Below, in pieces: positions 1 to 6,117 of a stretch of 11,095 nucleotides of DNA. The translations under genes were made by a program, and so were the position numbers. The stretch's first letter is position 1; each line of letters begins with the position of its first letter. The notes below the pieces were generated by a model, which saw only the letters and a program-made list of their open reading frames with translations, had not been told where the DNA came from and searched no databases. The DNA lies in contig CAUZJO010000153.1 in assembly GCA_963580245.1 (NCBI GenBank), positions 1 through 11,095 on the forward strand, in the 5' to 3' direction. Origin of the DNA: CAUZJO01 sp963580245 (lineage in GTDB: Bacteria > Sumerlaeota > Sumerlaeia > MVZB01).

Positions 1-81
1 ATTCTCATCCACGATGGCTTGCAGTTCAAACTTGAACAGATCGCCTTGCAGGTCTTCGCACGGGGAGGGCTTGGGTTTCAT
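1..81 (-). CDS. IS5-like transposase, N-terminal fragment (runs off the window)
   Basis: An ATG at 81-79 opens a frame that stays open for 27 codons to the window edge. The peptide starts MKPKPSPCEDLQ and continues with GDLFKFELQAIVDEN. This matches the N-terminal pattern of IS5/IS1182-type DDE transposases, where an 'xDLFxxxLxxIIDxxHPL' segment precedes the DNA-binding part. The catalytic DDE residues would lie outside the window. Only a weak ribosome-binding site (GAAAG, 8 nt upstream) is visible. The gene lies just inside the inferred IS end, in the same direction as the cassette. The family call rests on this short N-terminal motif alone, so the exact IS subgroup is unknown. Confidence 0.6.
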   Translation of the reverse strand, partial: MKPKPSPCEDLQGDLFKFELQAIVDEN

Positions 82-148
82 GGCGCCAACTTTCGCAAGG
101 TTTCGGCGGCGACTGACCGCTTTCCTTGCAAAACTATACACTACCCAC
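1..148 (-). mobile_element. Left-edge fragment of an IS5-like insertion sequence
   Basis: This is the 5' end of an insertion sequence that continues beyond base 1. Two things support it. The minus strand encodes the start of an IS5/IS1182-type transposase from base 81, and the sulfatase reading frame upstream is cut off abruptly with a stop at 134-136. The element's outer end probably lies near 145-150: the minus strand there reads GGTAGTGTATAGTTTTGCAA, which looks like an IS terminus followed by a short leader. The exact terminus and target duplication cannot be fixed because the other end is outside the window. Confidence 0.6.
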
Positions 149-2142
149 CAGCGTTTTGATCCCATTGTTGTTGGGCAAGGGGTCTTTTTCAGGATCGACT
201 AGATAAAACATGAGCGGCACGCGCAGGACTTCCTCATACAGGGTGAGATTATGCCCCACGCGGCCATGTTCCAGGAACTCCTCGCCATGGTCGGAAAGGA
301 AGACGACTAGAGTATTCCCCATCAAACCCCGCTCATCGAAGCGCCTCAACAGATCGCCCAGGTATTCGTCCATGAAGGTGATCTCACCCTTGTACTGCGA
401 CTCAAGATGCGCGATATCTGGTTTTGCAGGTTCTCGAATCGTCTTTTTTGCATGAATACCGACATCTTGTCCGAGCCGACCTTGCCTCGGTATTGGACGT
501 CGTATAAGGTGTTATAAGGCGCAGGCGGTTCGTACGGCGCGTGCGGATCGGTCTCGTGCAGGTAGATGAAAAAAGGCGTATCGGGGTCCGTCTCGTGTCG
601 CTTCACAACCGAGTCGATGTAGGTCTCCCAGACATGCCCCACCAGTGCGCGCGGCGTGATTAGGTTCTTCCGCACCTCGTTACGTTCTTTATAGGAATGA
701 TGCTCTTCATCGAAGCCGCGCCCAAGGCCGAACTTGGAGGTGACCATCGAGTTATTCAAGATGGAGCAGGTGGCATATCCCTCCCGCTTGAGTAACTCGG
801 TTAGGAAGGGGACCTGTTCGGAGATATTGTCTTCTTTTTCCAACTTGCCGTGAGTGGCCGGAAGCAGCCCAGTGAAGAGGGAGGCAACGGAGGTGAGGGC
901 CCACGAACAGTTGGCCCGGCCGTTGACAAACGTCACGCTGTCTTGGGCCAGCTTGGCCAGGTAAGGCGTCCGAACGTCAGTGGCACCATGGGGTTCGATA
1001 TAGTCCGCGCGGAGCGCGTCAAGCATGACGATCAGAATGTTATACTTTTTCGGCGGGTCCGCCAGGTCGGCCGCGATCAGCCGAGTGCGCGTCCCAACGA
1101 CGCGGGGCGCTTCCCACTCCACTTCGTGTAGTTCAAGGTCCGCGGCGCCCATCAGGCCCGTGACCGAGTAGGCGAAGCTGATGGCCACGGGCTGGCCGGA
1201 CAGGTCGCTCAGATCATAATCAAGAGAAAACTCGGGCGAATCGGACAACTCGGCGCTTGCTTGTGAGCGAAATGCATTCCTCCTGGACGCCAGCGCGTCC
1301 GTTACCATCACTCGAACGACACCATCAGCCTTATCCGGCCAGGGTTCGCCGTAATTGAGCAGTTCTCCGCTTGCGCGTAACGTTGCCTCGTCGGGGACGA
1401 ACACGAAGTAAGTGATCACGCTGCCCGCGGTTTGGTAGAGCGCTTGCCCGTCGACCGCGGGGGCCTCCAGATTATGGATCGACTCGGGGATGCCGTGAAC
1501 AAACCGAATATTCCAACACTTGAATCCAAAATCCTTAAAGTGAACGTAGTTCCTTGGGTCAAAACCCATCGCCTGGGGGGTAAGCCAGTAATGGGGCCAG
1601 ATCTCGAGGCGGTTGGGTCCGACGCGCTGATATTCAACGGGGACGTTGATATTGATCCAGCCCCGTTCGTCGGGAAGTACAACCGACGTCACAAAGCGGC
1701 CGTTCCAAAGTATATCGATCGATTGAAGAGGATAACCGTCCTTACCGGGGCTGGGGGCCGTAGGCTTGGGCGATGCGACCTCCATCAGAACAGTCAGCGG
1801 CCCGGGACGAACCAGCGCGACGTCGACAACGGCGTTTCGTGACTTGGACCAACGAAAGCCTTCTTTCGGAACGCGGACGTTCCAGCCCGAAGGGAGGAAA
1901 TCCAGCAGAAACGATTCGCTCATATCAATGACCTTGACGTGCGACCCATACTCGGCCACCGAGACAAGCTCGGCAAGGTCGATGAGATGCTCCTCGCTCA
2001 CCATCTCGACGCGTGGTTGACCGATCGCCGCCGGTTTCTCGGATGAAGAAACGTGCAAGCCGACTGCAATCACTCCCATCCATAACATGGGTACAGTCTT
2101 TACGAACAACCGGTCGAAACGCACTCCAAACCTCCACGTCAT
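134..2142 (-). pseudogene. Secreted sulfatase-family protein, frameshifted and truncated by an IS
   Basis: This is an alkaline-phosphatase-superfamily sulfatase. Residues 1-33 form a signal peptide (hydrophobic core about 17-31). Residues 60-345 look like beta-rich, carbohydrate-binding-like sequence (WNGRF, GPNRLEI). The sulfatase domain starts near 367 with NILIVMLDALRADY (metal ligand D374), and HETDPHAPY is at 529-537. After codon 566 the frame is lost at an A6 run (449-444). A -1 shift there restores homologous sequence (LESQYKGEITF, LSDHGEEF, LRVPLMFY), giving about 669 residues ending at the TAG at 134-136. The last few codons come from the inserted IS, so the C-terminal part of the family is missing. 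The residue usually Cys, Ser or Thr (as in SWTLPS) is alanine: SWALTS, A415. The start at 2142 has a poor ribosome-binding site; a four-codon ORF (MNYH) ends in the TAGGATG that overlaps it. It lies next to an acetylation cassette, so it may have acted on the same polysaccharide, but it now looks inactive. Confidence 0.8.
444..449 (-). other. A6 run at the frameshift (A-AAA-AAG heptamer)
   Basis: The coding strand reads ATG CAA AAA AGA in the upstream frame. Adding one A, or slipping back one base, gives ATG CAA AAA AAG ACG and enters the frame that carries the DHGE motif. The run together with the next G forms A-AAA-AAG, a sequence known to favour -1 ribosomal slippage and transcriptional slippage. 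A simple one-base deletion or an assembly error would look identical. Confidence 0.7.
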
Positions 2143-2367
2143 CCTAATGATAATTCATACCTTCCGAACCATCGCGCCGGGCAGACAGAAGTTGACAAGC
2201 AGCGCGAATCGTATCAGGTCGTCTCCCGGCCCGCAAGCGCTTCGTAGGGTCCTCGTAGAGTGGGTTCAATTCTATACATGGCTCGACCTGGCGGAGCCAT
2301 TCGGATTCAACTGCCGGAGCGGCGAGAATGAGAGGGGTGAAGCGCAGGTTCGTTGTGCGTCAATATC
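2143..2367. promoter_or_regulatory. Intergenic region upstream of the sulfatase gene, weak promoter candidate
   Basis: No gene is supported in these 225 bases. On the minus strand a weak sigma70-like pair is visible: TTGAAC (2269-2264), a 17-nt spacer and TACGAA (2246-2241), about 100 nt upstream of the sulfatase start. The -10 match is poor. A perfect 7-bp dyad sits just upstream (listed separately). No U-rich Rho-independent terminator follows the 754-residue gene, so read-through into the sulfatase gene is also possible. Confidence 0.25.
2278..2300. repeat. 7-bp inverted repeat with 9-nt loop
   Basis: ATGGCTC at 2278-2284 pairs perfectly with GAGCCAT at 2294-2300. It lies 68 nt past the stop of the 754-residue gene and directly upstream of the candidate -35 of the sulfatase gene. 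It could be a weak transcription end for the former or an operator for the latter. There is no T tract on either side, so it is not a classical terminator. Confidence 0.4.
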
Positions 2368-4632
2368 TCATTGCGCCGTCAATCGTACGCCCTGTTGGTC
2401 GGCCCAGCGAGAACCAATGAGCCAGCGCGAGGTCATCACCCAAATAATGGCGCGGCGTTTGGTGACGTAGTTCAGGCCATATCGTTTTAAAATTCTGGGC
2501 ACATTCGGTCCACCCCCTTCCGTCATGAGTTCCGTGATGGGCATGTTCAAGTTCAAGGCCAAATGCGCACCGACATTGGCGCTTTGCCTTGAAAACAGAT
2601 AAGAATAGCTGTCGCCGATCATGAGGATCGGCGCGTCCAAATCCGCTTGATATCGTTCGCCGCCGCTTTCATAAACGGCGTCGATAACTGTTTCAACTTG
2701 CGCATACCGGTCGGCAAGCGTGTCAGGTAGATTGGGGGCCAAGTGACTACGAAAAGTATACCGCGTTTCACGGGCTTCATAGCGAGGCGCCGTCTTCTTG
2801 GCTTCTTTCGCGAACGTATAACGACCAAGTCGCTCCGCGATGAGCTCCGCGCCCCGTCGAATGCCAAACCGGGCCCAGTGAGCGTCATCCTTGAAGTAAA
2901 CGTCCTCGATACCCATGCCGAGCGCCTCGCGCATGGACTCGGCCAGGTCTAATACCTCGACTCCCGCTTCAAGTAATGCTTCGATCAACGCGGTCCTTTG
3001 CGGGGAGACCGGGAGATCATGCGGGGCATGTTCCGATAGTTTATCCGGCAGCATCTCCGCGCGACACGGTACCGGGACAAAGATAAGGTCGACCCCGATT
3101 TGTTGAAGTTTTTCCGACAGACTTTTTACCGCACCATAAACCGGCGCGAATGGTAGACGAGACGGATCTTCAGCGATGGGCGGTGAGGTGCTACTCTGCA
3201 AAAGGTATTGAAGGTCCATCCTGTAAAAAAGATAACCCGGTGTGGCCTCAAAGACTGGATGTTTGGTTTTCCGTTTCAACTCGGAAGTCTTATGGATATC
3301 CTCCCTGAATGAACTCAACCGGTTGCTCCATTCCGCATACCCGCCCAAACACGCGACCTCTGTCCTTAGCCGAACCAAGTCGGCCTGTATGGCCTCGGAG
3401 CGCTGATTCCGTTCGGCATCAGTCGGTTCCCAGCTTTTGGCGATATTGGGATCGGCGTCCGGGTCCGATGGACGCGCCGCAAAGGAACGACGCGCCCCAA
3501 GTTCAAGGCCAAGCGACAGTCCACTCGCGTCGTAATGAAGGGGGATTGAAAAATCCTCGATGACCGTATCCGATAAGTAACGTGACGCCAGCTGGGGATT
3601 GTCCTCAAACTTTTCCAGCAAGAGTGAGCACTGGCTGTCCAACCCGACTTGGCTGAACGGCAGTGTCTTACGATCAAGGATTAACCAGTGAGCGACGTAA
3701 ATCTTCTCATCCGAATAGCTTCCCTCCGTCACTTTGTCGACCACGTATTCGAAGACGACAAGGGCTTCCCGATACGGAGCCAGCTCCTCGAGGGTGGGGA
3801 TATCGGATTTGCCGATCAAGCGCCCCCTCATTTTTTGCGCGCCCAGGAGCGGCCGGTCCGCGATGATGGCTGTATATCTTTTCGCCCGATTCATTCCCTC
3901 GTGAATGGGAATGACGCGACGATCGAGGCGAACGCCCTCCAATGCGCCGGGCCAGTCAAGGTTTCCCCCCGCTCCTGCGCCAAACGTGACCTCGCCATCG
4001 ACCCAGCCGCTAAAATCTCCGGAAATGGCGAATATTGGACGCGTGAAGCTCCAATCCTTTACCGCGCGTAGTTGGCCGGGCGCGTACGTGATGACCACGT
4101 GCGTTGCGACGTCCGCCTCCAGATCACAGATCTCGAGCCAGTTCGGCTCCGAACCCGTCTCCGAATCCTCCGTCAATAGATGGAATAATAACTTCTCAGC
4201 CTTCTGGGCAAGGGCGAAATTGACGGACGCATCCGTGTCCCCAAAACATATGATATAGCGCAGCTCGTCATCCTGGGTCGATTCAGGGGTAAGGAATGCC
4301 TCGAGAGTCAATTCGTTCGTCCGCTTGAAATGAGGCAAGAGATTGGCGCCCATCCCGGGCGTCTCAAAGTATCCGCCATGCGTGAGCAGACGCCCGTAAT
4401 GATCGATGCGCGCCAGCTTCCGCGGCTCGAGTTGCGCGCCGACCCGTTCGCCGGAAGCATCCACTGCCAGGATCTCGTCCATCTCCGTCTGAAAGGCGAA
4501 AAGCAACCCTTCATCCCACGACAACCAGGGGCCCGCGTCTTTACCTTGAGCAAACGCCCTCTCAGCGATCGCAAACGCCAAGGCCAGCGCGAACACGAAT
4601 AGGAGCGGTTTCAAGACCGTGAGATTTTGCAT
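2368..4632 (-). CDS. LamG-like / AlgX-like SGNH acetyltransferase fusion, secreted, 754 aa
   Basis: This is a probable periplasmic or secreted polysaccharide O-acetyltransferase. Residues 1-28 form a signal peptide (cleavage probably after AFA). Residues 36-245 resemble a LamG/concanavalin-A-like lectin fold (TNELTLEAFL, WPGALEGVRLDRR), suggesting glycan binding. Residues 266-370 form a middle domain (MRGRLIG, APYREALVV, EKIYVAHW) that recurs in the 935-residue protein. From about 455 there is an AlgX/AlgJ-like SGNH domain: GYLFYR (466-471), VDLIFVPVP (514-522), DAHW (D583, H585) and GDSY (S675), which give the Asp-His-Ser set used by AlgX. The LGGY..W stretch at 429-435 and the tail (GGGPNVP, IIWVMTSRWL) resemble the 419-residue neighbour closely, so the two are likely duplicates. 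The start at 4632 follows AGAGAGAA, 24 nt after that neighbour's stop, indicating one operon. AlgX itself is about 470 residues; the extra length here is the N-terminal lectin and middle domains. The acceptor polymer is unknown. Confidence 0.8.
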   Translation of the reverse strand: MQNLTVLKPLLFVFALALAFAIAERAFAQGKDAGPWLSWDEGLLFAFQTEMDEILAVDASGERVGAQLEPRKLARIDHYGRLLTHGGYFETPGMGANLLPHFKRTNELTLEAFLTPESTQDDELRYIICFGDTDASVNFALAQKAEKLLFHLLTEDSETGSEPNWLEICDLEADVATHVVITYAPGQLRAVKDWSFTRPIFAISGDFSGWVDGEVTFGAGAGGNLDWPGALEGVRLDRRVIPIHEGMNRAKRYTAIIADRPLLGAQKMRGRLIGKSDIPTLEELAPYREALVVFEYVVDKVTEGSYSDEKIYVAHWLILDRKTLPFSQVGLDSQCSLLLEKFEDNPQLASRYLSDTVIEDFSIPLHYDASGLSLGLELGARRSFAARPSDPDADPNIAKSWEPTDAERNQRSEAIQADLVRLRTEVACLGGYAEWSNRLSSFREDIHKTSELKRKTKHPVFEATPGYLFYRMDLQYLLQSSTSPPIAEDPSRLPFAPVYGAVKSLSEKLQQIGVDLIFVPVPCRAEMLPDKLSEHAPHDLPVSPQRTALIEALLEAGVEVLDLAESMREALGMGIEDVYFKDDAHWARFGIRRGAELIAERLGRYTFAKEAKKTAPRYEARETRYTFRSHLAPNLPDTLADRYAQVETVIDAVYESGGERYQADLDAPILMIGDSYSYLFSRQSANVGAHLALNLNMPITELMTEGGGPNVPRILKRYGLNYVTKRRAIIWVMTSRWLIGSRWADQQGVRLTAQ

Positions 4633-4656
4633 TCAGTTCTCTCTTACGTAAACCAC

Positions 4657-5916
4657 TCAGGGTCCAGCTCGTAGTTCCATGAGCTTCCAACTTGTCGCGG
4701 AACCGAGATAACGGGATACCATCATCCAAATCACGACCCGGCGTCCTCGAAGATTTTCCGGACCCTGGCGGGTGAGCTGACACGGGACGGAGGGACCCCC
4801 GCCGGCCGATGTCAATTGCGTCAAGGCAAAGCCCAACTCACGCGCCAAGTGCGCGCCAATACCCGCCCCCGCGGCGGCGTATTTCGCGACGAAGCTGTCT
4901 CCGACAATCAGGATCGGCGATCGTGGGTCCGCGCGATATACTCGACCTTCGCTTTCCAGAACCGGCCGCAGCATCAGCTCGATCGGGGGGTACTCGCTCT
5001 TGCGCGAATCCGAAATGCCTCCCTTACCCACCAGGTCCCCAATGTGCGTCCAGGACCGCTCGCCGAGCGTACAGTGCTGACGACCCAGGAGCGAGTCGGG
5101 CGGTAAGGCCGTGCGCCGCAAGTGATCGGCAAGCAGCGAGGCGGCGATTGGAATGGCCTCAGGTGACCAATGTGTATCGGTTGGGATGTAGAGATCATCC
5201 TCTGACGCCGACTTGCCTTTGTAGATTGGGTCATACAGGTCGATGGCGTCAACGCCGGAGTTCAGCAAATCCCAGATGAGTCGTTTCGAGTTCAACGCAA
5301 CCGAAAACCCGCTGGGCGCCGCCTCGGTAAGCTTTTCAGGATAGATCTCGATTTTACTGGGGGCAATCGCGAATACCAGGTGAATGCCACGCGCTCGCAG
5401 GTGCCGGTCAAAATCCACGATCACGGCATGGGGGCCGTCATTGTCGGAGGCCGAGCGATTGGGTTGGGGCGGTAAGGTCGAGACATATTTAACCGACCCT
5501 TTGTTGAAAATAAACCCGTTACGACCCTCAATGCCCCAGTATTCCTTGGATGATTCGGCCAGTTTTTTTCTCAAGACCGAACGGAAGGGGCCTAGGTCTT
5601 TTGCCCATGATTCCCAGCCGCCCAATGAGTTCGCTTCATCGGCGATAAGATTCGCACGTTCGCGCAATCCCGTTTCTGTGGCGTCGGGGGCGTTTGTGTT
5701 ACTGGCAGCAGCGCCTCCCGGCTCGCGAATAGGTTCCGGGCCGCGTTCCTTCGGGCCCGGTTCCGTCAATGCCGCGGCTGTTCCGTCTTGCGCCGCGCGG
5801 ACGGGAGCGACGGTTTCGGAACCCGTTACGGGTACCGCGCCGCCGATGATCAGGACCAGGTACACAACGGCGCGTGTTCGCCGGTAGCGAGGCATCCTTG
5901 GCATTGGGAACGACAC
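4657..5916 (-). CDS. AlgX/AlgJ-like SGNH O-acetyltransferase, 419 aa
   Basis: This is a single-domain relative of AlgJ/AlgX that probably transfers acetyl groups to an extracellular polysaccharide in the periplasm. Residues 12-33 form a signal peptide or anchor (VVYLVLIIGGAVPV). They are followed by a low-complexity linker rich in Pro, Gly, Ala and Glu (about 34-80). The catalytic domain shows GRNGFIF (131-137), IHLVFAIAPSKIEIYPEKL (178-196), TDTHW (D247, H249) and GDSF (S341), matching the AlgX Asp-His-Ser triad. It ends with GGGPSVP and VVIWMMVSRYL. The open frame begins with GTG at 5916. In-frame ATG codons at 5904 and 5895 are also possible: the GAAGGA ribosome-binding site is too close to GTG but about 13 nt from the ATG at 5904. 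It has its own candidate promoter upstream and is probably co-transcribed with the 754-residue gene. The exact start is uncertain; the family assignment is firm. Confidence 0.85.
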   Translation of the reverse strand: MSFPMPRMPRYRRTRAVVYLVLIIGGAVPVTGSETVAPVRAAQDGTAAALTEPGPKERGPEPIREPGGAAASNTNAPDATETGLRERANLIADEANSLGGWESWAKDLGPFRSVLRKKLAESSKEYWGIEGRNGFIFNKGSVKYVSTLPPQPNRSASDNDGPHAVIVDFDRHLRARGIHLVFAIAPSKIEIYPEKLTEAAPSGFSVALNSKRLIWDLLNSGVDAIDLYDPIYKGKSASEDDLYIPTDTHWSPEAIPIAASLLADHLRRTALPPDSLLGRQHCTLGERSWTHIGDLVGKGGISDSRKSEYPPIELMLRPVLESEGRVYRADPRSPILIVGDSFVAKYAAAGAGIGAHLARELGFALTQLTSAGGGPSVPCQLTRQGPENLRGRRVVIWMMVSRYLGSATSWKLMELRAGP

Positions 5917-5920
5917 AATC

Positions 5921-5936
5921 CTTCGCTGAGGCGAAG
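5921..5936. promoter_or_regulatory. Hairpin covering the ribosome-binding site of the 419-aa gene
   Basis: CTTCGC at 5921-5926 and GCGAAG at 5931-5936 form a perfect 6-bp stem with a 4-nt loop. On the minus-strand transcript the 3' arm is GCGAAG, followed at once by GA and TTGTG. The purine-rich GAAGGA ribosome-binding site is therefore partly inside the stem. The hairpin is visible; translational control is inference. Confidence 0.4.
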
Positions 5937-5977
5937 CGAAACATTGGCGTGAATTGAGTCAGACATTCACAATCGAT

Positions 5978-6006
5978 ACTTTACAAACCCATCACGGGTG
6001 CGTCAA
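5978..6006 (-). promoter_or_regulatory. Candidate sigma70-like promoter for the 419-aa / 754-aa genes
   Basis: The minus strand reads TTGACG (6006-6001), a 17-nt spacer, and TAAAGT (5983-5978). The -35 matches consensus at five of six bases and the -10 at four of six, with ideal spacing. Transcription would start near 5971, giving a leader of about 55-67 nt. A 6-bp dyad, GTGAAT (5949-5954) and ATTCAC (5965-5970), sits just downstream of the inferred start and could be an operator. No experiment supports it. Confidence 0.5.
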
Positions 6007-6117
6007 GTCCATGGACCGGGACTTCCCTTATCTCTCTTCACGTCGATACAATGAATGGAGCCGGTTAAGAGACAACCGCAACGCGCCCGCGGACCCTGGC
6101 ATCTCTCCCGCTTGGCC

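Noticed and set aside
134..373. Separate small gene of 79 codons on the minus strand
   Set aside because: Its sequence (DHGEEF, LRVPLMFY) is the continuation of the sulfatase after the frameshift, not an independent gene.
2087..2470. Plus-strand open frame of 127 codons across the sulfatase upstream region
   Set aside because: It overlaps both flanking genes on the other strand and has no recognisable motif or good ribosome-binding site.
6040..6117. Possible terminator after the tandem SGNH gene
   Set aside because: Only short imperfect stems (4-6 bp) are present and no T tract follows on the transcribed strand.
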